A stretch of DNA of 16,662 bases from an uncultured Collinsella sp. (lineage in GTDB: Bacteria; Actinomycetota; Coriobacteriia; Coriobacteriales; Coriobacteriaceae), in contig CABUUE010000009.1 in the NCBI GenBank assembly GCA_902494685.1, positions 1-16,662 on the forward strand, given 5' to 3'. How positions within the stretch are numbered: the first letter of the stretch is position 1; each line of letters opens with the position of its first letter. Positions 6,745 through 13,073 of the stretch are shown piece after piece. A program made the position numbers and the translations under genes. The notes beneath the pieces were generated by a model. The model made no database searches. It was given only the letters and a program-made list of their open reading frames with translations, and was not told where the DNA came from.

Positions 6745-6871
6745 GATCTGTAACAGCAAGAGGCCTATTCCGCTTCTACATGTTACAGATCAAGATATTC
6801 CTAAAACACCCTAAGTTTCATCTCAATCTGTAACAGTTAGATGCCAAATATCGGTCTTGGTGTTACAGATT
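6745..6871. repeat. Two tandem palindromic elements with ATCTGTAACA arms
   Basis: Unit 1 has arms GATCTGTAACA (6745-6755) and TGTTACAGATC (6781-6791). Unit 2 has arms AATCTGTAACA (6825-6835) and TGTTACAGATT (6861-6871). Each unit has perfect 11-bp arms and exactly 25 bases between them, and the units are 80 bases apart. Both are preceded by TCTC. The outermost pair differs between units (G-C versus A-T) but remains paired. No gene lies inside. Confidence 0.75.
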
Positions 6872-6945
6872 TAGACAAACTGGAGGACGAGACAAACCAA
6901 AAACGGGATGGGCGCTAACCTGATGGCGCGCCACCTAAATAGAAA

Positions 6946-6976
6946 CGGGCTCTGTCCCATATAGAGACAGAGCCCG
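6946..6976 (-). terminator. Terminator after tRNA-Thr(TGT)
   Basis: A perfect 11-bp stem (CGGGCTCTGTC at 6946-6956 with 6966-6976) has a 9-base loop. Read on the minus strand it is followed by TTTCTATTT. It starts about ten bases after the mature tRNA end. Confidence 0.85.
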
Positions 6977-6985
6977 AAACTCTCA

Positions 6986-7060
6986 TGGAGCCAGTGACAG
7001 GAATCGAACCTGCAACCCACTGATTACAAATCAGTTGCGCTACCGTTGCGCCACACTGGC
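6986..7060 (-). tRNA. trnT: tRNA-Thr (anticodon TGT)
   Basis: A 75-nt cloverleaf: acceptor GCCAGTG pairs with CACTGGC; anticodon stem ACTGA/TCAGT encloses TTTGTAA (anticodon TGT); the T-loop is GGTTCGATTCC; CCA is encoded. It is a single-gene unit with its own terminator. It complements the GGT isoacceptor at 2068-2143. Confidence 0.96.
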
Positions 7061-7090
7061 ACACTTGGCGCTTTCGCGCGAAGCCTGTTA

Positions 7091-7119
7091 AGAATAATGG
7101 AATTGCGGACGGGGCGCAA
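7091..7119 (-). promoter_or_regulatory. Possible promoter of tRNA-Thr(TGT)
   Basis: On the minus strand TTGCGC (7114-7119) is followed after 17 bases by TATTCT (7091-7096). Spacing and distance to the tRNA are right, but both boxes match consensus weakly. The remainder of 7120-7207 shows nothing I can identify. Confidence 0.35.
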
Positions 7120-7207
7120 CAGGCCGCACGGCGTTATATAAATATGCAAAATCCAGCAACAGCGCGTACCAGGCCCGTTCATTTCTGTCAGTGCGCCCTC
7201 AATCTTA

Positions 7208-7279
7208 AAACCATTCGCCAGAACGAATAGTTTTAATTACAATTGGCTATATAAAACTATTCGTTCTGGCGAAGGGTTT
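7208..7279. promoter_or_regulatory. Near-perfect 27-bp inverted repeat before the HTH-HipA gene
   Basis: The arms 7208-7234 and 7253-7279 match at 26 of 27 positions, with a perfect 21-bp core (7214-7234 and 7253-7273), around an 18-base AT-rich loop. Each arm holds the motif TTCGCCAGAACGAA or its complement. The right arm includes GAAGGG (7271-7276), the ribosome binding site of the gene starting at 7284. It could be a double operator for the encoded HTH protein, an mRNA hairpin that hides the ribosome binding site, or both. Confidence 0.75.
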
Positions 7280-7283
7280 CGCG

Positions 7284-8624
7284 ATGTTGACTACCAAGGA
7301 AGCAGCCGAGCTGCTCGGCATCAGCCCGCGCAGGGTGCAGGAGCTCATTAAGAACGGCGCGCTGACCGCCCGCAAGGCTTCTGGCGTGTGGCTCATCGAC
7401 AAAGACAGCGTAGACGCGCGACTCCGCTCCGCAACCAAAAGAGGGGGACGACCTCGTCGTGGGCATGGGAAAAGCGAAGTCGCATTTACCCTCATGAACC
7501 GCACGCACGAAGTAGCCCAACTGGTCTACAGCACATCGCGAAAAGACTTCACCCACATCGGCGCCGACGTCGATTACGCCCACGCCCCTATTGGAGTATT
7601 TGGCCCTAATAGCCCCATATCGCTCGACTCCTTCCGCATCTGGTGGCGCGGCCGCGGTATCCCGCTCGCACGCATTGGACTAGCCTCCCTGCTTGCAGAA
7701 GCCGCAGTCGATGTTCCCGATGAACTCGTCCAGCGAAATCTTGGCCTCTCCTTATCCGACCAGTATTGGATTAGGCCCCAAGACTCCGGTCTCGCCTGGG
7801 AGGATATCAACTTCTTCAATAACGCCTTTGATGACGTCTCGCTGTCCATTGCGCCCTTTGCCCCAGAGGGAAAAGCGGCTGCCGCAAAGCCCGATAACAC
7901 CTCGGACGGCAATCTTCAAAAGTACTGGACATGCGAGGATGACCGTCGAATCCTCCACAAGGCAGGTGCACATCTAAACCAGGAACCTTATAACGAGCTG
8001 GTGGCGACTGCACTTCACCGTCGCATCCTAAACGCTTGCGATTATGTGCCTTACTCGCTCGAGGGCACGGGCACTTCCGCCCTGAGCATATGCGATGTCT
8101 TCTTAACTGATGAAGAAGAGTATGTCCCTGCGTTCTATGTAAACCAGCATGCAAATGCAGACGAGCGACTAACCGATTACGAACGGTATGTAGCAAACTG
8201 CGAGGAGCTTGGAGCGACGGATATAAAAGACGCCCTTGACCGCATGATCGTATGCGATGACATCATTGCCAACTATGATCGCCATTGGCGCAACTTTGGC
8301 CTTGTGCGAAACGTAAACACGCTAGCCTGCAGACCTGCCCCTATCTTCGATTCGGGCTCATCACTCTGGTGCAACATATCACTAGAGGAGCTTAGGGCGG
8401 GAGAGCACAGTTTTACCAGCGCACAATTTCATTCAAGCCCCGCCAAACAAATGTTGCTCGTCGAGGACATGGGCTGGTTTGACGGCGACAAACTCGAGGG
8501 TTTCGTTGACGAGGCAATCGAAATCCTATCCAAAAACGACGCTCTTACAGCGAGACTGCCTTATCTAAAAGAGGCGCTAACATGGCGCCTCGAAAGAATG
8601 ATCGACATCGCTGAATGGAGTTAG
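7284..8624 (+). CDS. HTH-HipA-like kinase fusion (putative one-gene toxin/regulator)
   Basis: The 446-residue protein combines a DNA-binding N-terminus with a HipA-like kinase. Residues 1-45 (MLTTKEAAELLGISPRRVQELIKNG) form a MerR/excisionase-type helix-turn-helix. Residues 65-190 contain MNRTHEVAQLVY and LSLSDQYWIRP, typical of a HipA-related family with no separate HipB. The kinase part follows: Lys226 in RILHKAG (probable ATP lysine), Glu238, catalytic NYDRHWRN at 330-337 and metal-binding Asp356 in PIFDSGSSLW. All key residues appear intact. Known HipA kinases phosphorylate translation-related proteins such as GltX; the target here is unknown. The ATG at 7284 follows GAAGGG by 7 bases. 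No antitoxin gene is adjacent, so the HTH may serve that role in cis. Transcription converges on the rae1 gene with a 27-base gap and no visible terminator. Confidence 0.85.
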   Translation: MLTTKEAAELLGISPRRVQELIKNGALTARKASGVWLIDKDSVDARLRSATKRGGRPRRGHGKSEVAFTLMNRTHEVAQLVYSTSRKDFTHIGADVDYAHAPIGVFGPNSPISLDSFRIWWRGRGIPLARIGLASLLAEAAVDVPDELVQRNLGLSLSDQYWIRPQDSGLAWEDINFFNNAFDDVSLSIAPFAPEGKAAAAKPDNTSDGNLQKYWTCEDDRRILHKAGAHLNQEPYNELVATALHRRILNACDYVPYSLEGTGTSALSICDVFLTDEEEYVPAFYVNQHANADERLTDYERYVANCEELGATDIKDALDRMIVCDDIIANYDRHWRNFGLVRNVNTLACRPAPIFDSGSSLWCNISLEELRAGEHSFTSAQFHSSPAKQMLLVEDMGWFDGDKLEGFVDEAIEILSKNDALTARLPYLKEALTWRLERMIDIAEWS

Positions 8625-8651
8625 CGAGACAGCATCGCCCCGCCAACTCCC

Positions 8652-9329
8652 CTACCTCCCGCGCAGAGCTTTGAGCTTGGCCAGGGCCTCGGGGCTTAGA
8701 CGGCTGCCCAGGGTCATCTTGATCTGCGGGGCCTCCTCGGCCTCGTGCACGTCGTTGTCGATCTGTTTGATCTCGTCCACCAGCATACGGCTCGAGATGC
8801 GCGTGACGCCCTTGCCCATGACAACGGCCTGGATCGTGCCGTCGCTCGATACCACGGAGCACGCGCGGCCTTCCTCACGTGCCTCGATGCAGAGCTTCTG
8901 CACCACGGTATCGGCCGAAACACCCGTCGGCGAAAACTCAATGCGCACACCGCGGGCCGGTAGGTTGGGGCGCTCGCTGGAGATATTGCCCGCGCCGTCA
9001 AATACGATCACAGCCTCGTAGCGGCCCTGGGCAAACGCAGCTACGTCATTAATGAGCGCCGTGCGCGCCATATCGTGAACGTCGCTGGAATACGGATCGT
9101 CAGAATGGTCGTACACGAGCTTTTCGTAGCGCGGCGTACAGTGGATCACGTTGTAGCCGTCGACCACCAGCAGCTCGGGCTTGTTGGAGTGCACCGTCGA
9201 GACCGGATCGGCGATGGCCTGCGCAAACGCATTGCCGCCCACGCCATAGGTCGCGGCCGAAACAATCGGCTTGGCCGAGCCCTCGCCAAAGCGCTTGGCC
9301 TTGGACTTGGCGCGGTTCTTTTTGGACAT
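8652..9329 (-). CDS. rae1: NYN-domain ribonuclease, YacP/Rae1 family
   Basis: The 225-residue protein has a basic N-terminal tail (about 1-20) and a PIN-like NYN domain from about residue 52. Acidic residues expected at the metal site are visible: Asp57 in LLVVDGYNVIH, Asp111 in VIVFDGAG, Asp140 in GVSADTVV and Asp163 in SSDGTIQ. B. subtilis Rae1 (YacP) enters the ribosomal A site and cleaves mRNA in a translation-dependent way; the same role is inferred here from family and position after rlmB. The ATG is three bases after the rlmB stop codon, and its GGGGGAGGAG ribosome binding site overlaps the end of rlmB, which points to coupling. A C-terminal extension after about 195 is charged and of unknown use. 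It is the last gene of the disA operon. Confidence 0.88.
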   Translation of the reverse strand: MSKKNRAKSKAKRFGEGSAKPIVSAATYGVGGNAFAQAIADPVSTVHSNKPELLVVDGYNVIHCTPRYEKLVYDHSDDPYSSDVHDMARTALINDVAAFAQGRYEAVIVFDGAGNISSERPNLPARGVRIEFSPTGVSADTVVQKLCIEAREEGRACSVVSSDGTIQAVVMGKGVTRISSRMLVDEIKQIDNDVHEAEEAPQIKMTLGSRLSPEALAKLKALRGR

Positions 9330-9332
9330 GCG

Positions 9333-10247
9333 CTACTCCTCCCCCATGAGCTCGCCGGCGTTGCGGCGCAGCCACTCAAAGCACAGCGCCGTGGTCGCCT
9401 GGGCAACATTGAGGCTCTCGGTCATGCCGCGCTGGGGAAGCTTGGCCAAAAAGTCGCATTTCTCGAGCACCAGGCGCGAGATGCCGTCGCCCTCGGAGCC
9501 CATGACGAGCGCCACGCGGCCCTCGAAGTGAGCATCCCAGCAACTGCCTTCGGCGTGCTCGGAGGCACCGCCCACCCAAAAGCCAGCGTCCTTAAGATCG
9601 TCGAGTGCGCGGGCGATGTTGGGCACCTGCGCGATAGGCAGATGCATGACGGCGCCGGCTGAAGTCTTGTAGCTGCCCACGGTCACGCCGGCGGCGCGCT
9701 TGTTGGCGATGATGACGCCGGCCGCGCCCACAACCTCGGCGGAACGCACGATGGCACCAAAGTTGCCGTCGTCAGTCACATGGTCGAGCACGACGACGAG
9801 CGCCGGTCCGTCACCCGCGCGGTCGAGGATGTCGGCGACATCGGCGTAAGGGAAGTTACCAACCTCGAGCGCGATACCCTGGTGAGCGCCATGGCTCGAC
9901 AGTGCGTCGAGCTGCGCGCGCGGCACATACTTGATGCGGACGCCCGCAGCGTTGAGGTCGTCGACCAGGCGCGACAAGGCGGCATCGCGCTCCCCGCCCT
10001 CGGCAATGAGCGCGCACTTGATGGGAAAACCGGTGCGCAGCGCCTCGGCAGCAGCACGGCGACCCTCGATGAACTCACCCTTGGGAGCCTGGGCAGCGTC
10101 GCGGTTGCGATCGCGCTGCGGACGTGCGGCCTGGGTGCGATCGCGCTGGCCCTTGGGAGCGGCAGCGCGGTCATTGTGGCGAATCGGACGCGAGCCAGAA
10201 GCGGCCTGTTTGCCTCCACGCGGTACACGCTTGCGATTGTCGGCCAT
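9333..10247 (-). CDS. rlmB: 23S rRNA 2'-O-methyltransferase RlmB (SpoU family)
   Basis: This enzyme is predicted to methylate the ribose of a conserved guanosine (G2251 in E. coli numbering) in the peptidyl-transferase P-loop, with SAM as donor. The 304 residues contain an N-terminal substrate-binding domain (about 57-135) and a SPOUT knot with its three motifs: LDHVTDDGNFGAIVRSAE at 154-171, VMGSEGDGIS at 248-257 and LPQRGMTESLNVAQA at 270-284. The first 56 residues form an extra Arg/Ala/Gln-rich tail not needed for the fold, perhaps for RNA binding. AAGGAGG precedes the ATG. It follows cysS after a 143-base gap holding a structured RNA candidate. RlmB and TrmH families are related, but the KGEFIEGRRAAAEAL start and the neighbours favour RlmB. 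Confidence 0.93.
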   Translation of the reverse strand: MADNRKRVPRGGKQAASGSRPIRHNDRAAAPKGQRDRTQAARPQRDRNRDAAQAPKGEFIEGRRAAAEALRTGFPIKCALIAEGGERDAALSRLVDDLNAAGVRIKYVPRAQLDALSSHGAHQGIALEVGNFPYADVADILDRAGDGPALVVVLDHVTDDGNFGAIVRSAEVVGAAGVIIANKRAAGVTVGSYKTSAGAVMHLPIAQVPNIARALDDLKDAGFWVGGASEHAEGSCWDAHFEGRVALVMGSEGDGISRLVLEKCDFLAKLPQRGMTESLNVAQATTALCFEWLRRNAGELMGEE

Positions 10248-10281
10248 AAAGCGACCTCCTTAAATAGATAACAAACAAGAA

Positions 10282-10384
10282 TCGACCGTCCGAGCCACGG
10301 CACCTTGCCTTTCAATCGTCGGGCATGACCACCAGGTCTATGCCTTCCCCTTTCAAGGCAATCTGCCACACCTCGAACGGTCGA
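10282..10384 (-). ncRNA. Candidate structured RNA in the cysS-rlmB gap
   Basis: As minus-strand RNA the segment folds into one long nested hairpin. The outer stem has 13 pairs (10372-10384 with 10282-10294, one G-U). Next come UGGCA/UGCCG, then UUGCCUU/AAGGCAA (10355-10361 with 10304-10310), and a terminal hairpin in which GGCAU-A-GACC pairs with GGUC-AUGCC around a UGGU loop (10322-10343). The 3' side runs into TTCTTGTTTGTT, so attenuation is possible. It lies within the operon transcript, 34 bases upstream of rlmB. I recognise no known family; a processing site, attenuator or small RNA are the options. Confidence 0.55.
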
Positions 10385-10390
10385 CAAATA

Positions 10391-11857
10391 CTAGAGGGTC
10401 TTAATACGAGTACCCGCGGCCGTATCTTCAATGGTGAGGCCCAGGTCCTTGAGCTGGTCGCGGATGGCGTCTGCCAGGTCCCAGTTCTTGGCGGCACGGG
10501 CCTCGGCGCGGGCCTCGAGAATCTTGGCAGCGGCCTCGTCCACGTCGTCGCCCGTGTAGGCGACCAGGCCGGCGGCAACGCCCAGCAGACCCAGCGGCAG
10601 CTCGACCTTGGGCTCGGGAAGCTCGACGCCAAACGTATCGAGCAGCTCGGCCAGCGTGTCGGCGGCGGCAAGCGCGGCGGTCTTGTCGGCAGCGTCGCCC
10701 GCCTGCTCCAGGTACTGGTTGCACTCGGTGACAAAGCCAAAGACGGCACCCATGGCACCAGCGGTGTTAAAGTCGTCGTCCATGCACTCCTTAAAGGTGG
10801 CACGGGTCTCGGCGGCCTTGGCGGCAAACGCCTCGGCAGCCGCTTCGTCGGCATCGGCCGTCGCGTGGTTCGCGGCCCAACGCAGGTTCTCGACCGTACC
10901 GGCGATACGCGTGAGCGAGTTCTCGGCACCCTCCAGGCGCTCCCAAGAAAAGTCGAGCGGCGAGCGATAGCTCGTCTGCAGCATCAGCAGGCGCAGGGCG
11001 GCAGCGGAGTGCTGCTCGAGGACCTCGGCCAGCGTAAAGAAGTTGCCGAGCGACTTGGACATCTTCTCGCCGTCGACCAGCAGCATGCCCGTGTGCATCC
11101 AGGTGTTGGAGAAGCCCTGGTGCCAGGCGCAGGTGGCCTGGGCGCACTCGTTCTCGTGATGCGGGAAGGCAAGGTCGGAGCCGCCGCCGTGGATGTCGAT
11201 CGGAGTGCCCAGGTAGCGATGCACCATGGCGGCGCACTCGGTGTGCCAACCGGGACGGCCCTCGCCCCAGGGGCTCGGCCAGCTGGGCTCGCCGGGCTTG
11301 GCGGCCTTCCACAGGGCAAAGTCGAGCGGGTCGTTCTTGTCCTCGTTCTCCTCGATGCGCGCGCCAACCATAAGGTCGTCGATGTTGCGGCCCGAGACCT
11401 GACCATAGTTGGGATCGCTGCGCACGGCAAAGTACACGTCGCCGTTATCGGCTGCGTAAGCGTGGCCCTGCTCGATAAGCGTCTTGATCATGGCGATCAT
11501 GGGGCCGATCTCCTTGGTGGCGCGGGGGCGCACATCGGGATCGAGCACGTTGGCGGCGCGCATGACGCCGATGAACTTGTCGGAGAACTCCGTCGCGACC
11601 TCGGCAGCCGTACGGCCTTGCTCGTTGGCGCGCTTGATGATCTTGTCATCGACATCAGTGAGGTTCTGGGCGAACGTGACCTCGTAACCGCTCGCGATGA
11701 GCCAGCGGCGAATCACGTCAAAGCTGATGAACGTACGGGCGTTGCCGATGTGGATGTTGTCGTAGACCGTGGGGCCGCACACGTACATGCGAACCTTGCC
11801 GGACTCGATGGGCTGGAACTCTTCCTTTTTATGGGTAGCGCTGTTGTAGATACGCAT
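10391..11857 (-). CDS. cysS: Cysteine-tRNA ligase
   Basis: Class I synthetase that charges tRNA-Cys in the cytoplasm. The length of 488 residues is normal. The nucleotide-binding motifs are HIGN at 36-39 (HIGH variant usual in CysRS) and KMSKS at 265-269. The zinc ligands Cys27 (MYVCGPT), Cys208 (GWHTECAAM), His233 and Glu237 (FPHHENE) are all present and align with the E. coli enzyme. The C-terminal half from about 310 is Ala-rich and helical, ending in LADAIRDQLKDLGLTIEDTAAGTRIK. The ribosome binding site AAGGAG is formed by the last two sense codons of ispF, three bases before this ATG, so translation is probably coupled. Confidence 0.99.
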   Translation of the reverse strand: MRIYNSATHKKEEFQPIESGKVRMYVCGPTVYDNIHIGNARTFISFDVIRRWLIASGYEVTFAQNLTDVDDKIIKRANEQGRTAAEVATEFSDKFIGVMRAANVLDPDVRPRATKEIGPMIAMIKTLIEQGHAYAADNGDVYFAVRSDPNYGQVSGRNIDDLMVGARIEENEDKNDPLDFALWKAAKPGEPSWPSPWGEGRPGWHTECAAMVHRYLGTPIDIHGGGSDLAFPHHENECAQATCAWHQGFSNTWMHTGMLLVDGEKMSKSLGNFFTLAEVLEQHSAAALRLLMLQTSYRSPLDFSWERLEGAENSLTRIAGTVENLRWAANHATADADEAAAEAFAAKAAETRATFKECMDDDFNTAGAMGAVFGFVTECNQYLEQAGDAADKTAALAAADTLAELLDTFGVELPEPKVELPLGLLGVAAGLVAYTGDDVDEAAAKILEARAEARAAKNWDLADAIRDQLKDLGLTIEDTAAGTRIKTL

Positions 11858-11860
11858 TCG

Positions 11861-12355
11861 TTACTCCTTAACGGTTTTCTGTAGCAGGCAGACGGCCCAG
11901 GCGCCGATTCCCTCGCCCTGGCCTTCCCAACCGAGCTTTTCGGTCGTAGTGGCGGCGACGCCTACATTTTCGACGTCAACGCCCAGGGCATGGGCAAGGT
12001 TGGCGCGCATGGCATCGCGGTGCGGGGTGATTTTGGGCTGCTGGCAGGCAATGGTGCAGTCGGCATCGACAAACTCAAAGCCCAGCTCGCGCGCATAGTC
12101 CATCACGCGAGCGAGCAGCACCATCGAATCAGCACCCTCGTAGGCAGGATCGGTGTCGGGGAATAGCTTGCCGATGTCTCCCCCGCGGCAGGCGCCCAGA
12201 ATGGCGTCGGCCAAGGCGTGCGCGAGCACATCGGCATCCGAGTGGCCCAGCAGGCCGCGCTCGTAGGGAATGTCGACCCCGCCGATGATACATCGACGCC
12301 CCTCCACCAAACGGTGGACGTCGTAGCCGTGGCCAATGCGCAGGTTACTGAACAT
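11861..12355 (-). CDS. ispF: 2-C-methyl-D-erythritol 2,4-cyclodiphosphate synthase
   Basis: IspF forms the cyclic diphosphate in the non-mevalonate (MEP) isoprenoid pathway, releasing CMP. The 164-residue length is typical. Metal ligands Asp12, His14 (GHGYDVHRL) and His46 (ADVLAHA) are offset by four from E. coli IspF. Other conserved segments are LLGHSDAD, GDIGKLFPDTDP and TTTEKLGWEGQGEGIGAWAV. I use the ATG at 12353-12355, which overlaps the end of ispD by 11 bases and follows GAGGAC; an in-frame start at 12388 would add 11 residues unlike the family. It functions directly after the IspD/IspE steps, and ispD is immediately upstream. Confidence 0.97.
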   Translation of the reverse strand: MFSNLRIGHGYDVHRLVEGRRCIIGGVDIPYERGLLGHSDADVLAHALADAILGACRGGDIGKLFPDTDPAYEGADSMVLLARVMDYARELGFEFVDADCTIACQQPKITPHRDAMRANLAHALGVDVENVGVAATTTEKLGWEGQGEGIGAWAVCLLQKTVKE

Positions 12356-13073
12356 AGGGAAGGTCCTCTCCCTCGGCCATGCGGCCAAGCAGAATCGCGG
12401 TTACGGGACGCAGATCCTCGGGCACCGTCACCTTAAGGTTGTCGCGCGGGCTCTGGACACAGCGGACGCGCCCGCCCATGCGCTCGACCAGCGATGAGTC
12501 GTCGGTACCGATAAAGCCCTCGGCAATCGCCGCGGCATGGGCACGCTTCATCGCGTCGACGCTAAAGATCTGCGGCGTCTGCGCGGCCCAATAGAGCTCG
12601 CGCGGCGGCGTCTCGACGATATTATCGCCGTCGACGATCTTGAGCGTGTCGATCGCGGGCTGACCGCACACGACACCGTCGAGCGAGCGGTCACCCATGA
12701 GCACGTCGATAGCGTGGTCGATGGCCTCGGTCGTAATGAGCGGACGAGCGCCATCGTGGATGGCGACATATTCGAAACCCGCCGGAACCGCATGCACGCC
12801 GGCACGGGTGGAATCCTGACGGGTATCGCCGGCATCGGCAAAGCTGATGGGCGTGTCATAGTCAAACGGGTCGATGGCCAGGCGGCGCATCTCGGCACGG
12901 CGCTCGGCAGGACACACCACCACGATATGGCCGACCTTGTCGCTACGATCAAACGCGCGGATGGACCAGCTCATGAGCGGACGGCCCGCCACGTTAACGA
13001 GCTGCTTGCCGCCGGGATTTCCAAAGCGCTGACCGCTGCCGCCGGCAACGACCACGGCGCATACGGGCGCCAT
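12345..13073 (-). CDS. ispD: 2-C-methyl-D-erythritol 4-phosphate cytidylyltransferase
   Basis: IspD couples MEP to CTP, the third step of the MEP pathway. The 242 residues show the nucleotidyltransferase fold: VVVAGGSGQRFG (8-18) with Lys23 for CTP binding, AGDTRQDSTRAG, HDGARP at 106-111, TLKIVDGDNIVETPPRELYWAAQTPQIF (143-170) and GTDDSSLVE. The ATG overlaps the disA stop codon as TAATG, and the 3' end overlaps ispF, so disA, ispD and ispF are translated from one compact message. The C-terminus (VTAILLGRMAEGEDLPYVQ) is slightly longer than in E. coli. Confidence 0.97.
   Translation of the reverse strand: MAPVCAVVVAGGSGQRFGNPGGKQLVNVAGRPLMSWSIRAFDRSDKVGHIVVVCPAERRAEMRRLAIDPFDYDTPISFADAGDTRQDSTRAGVHAVPAGFEYVAIHDGARPLITTEAIDHAIDVLMGDRSLDGVVCGQPAIDTLKIVDGDNIVETPPRELYWAAQTPQIFSVDAMKRAHAAAIAEGFIGTDDSSLVERMGGRVRCVQSPRDNLKVTVPEDLRPVTAILLGRMAEGEDLPYVQ

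Noticed and set aside
6745..6871. CRISPR-like array in the repeated segment
   Set aside because: There are only two units, the repeats are inverted arm pairs, not direct repeats with unique spacers, and no cas genes are nearby.
10312..10929. Minus-strand frame ending in GEGIDLVVMPDD in the cysS-rlmB gap, considered as an mrnC remnant
   Set aside because: Most of it overlaps cysS in another frame, has no Mini-III RNase motifs, and the final residues fall within the structured RNA. The protein-like tail seems accidental.
10325..11884. 519-codon plus-strand frame over cysS
   Set aside because: It is antisense to an intact CysRS with all motifs; the composition is Gly/Leu/Val/Ala-rich, as expected for a reverse-complement shadow in high-GC DNA.
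12356..12388. Upstream in-frame start for ispF
   Set aside because: The extra residues MAAWPRERTFP have no counterpart in IspF and would lengthen the overlap with ispD; the ATG at 12355 fits the family length and residue numbering.
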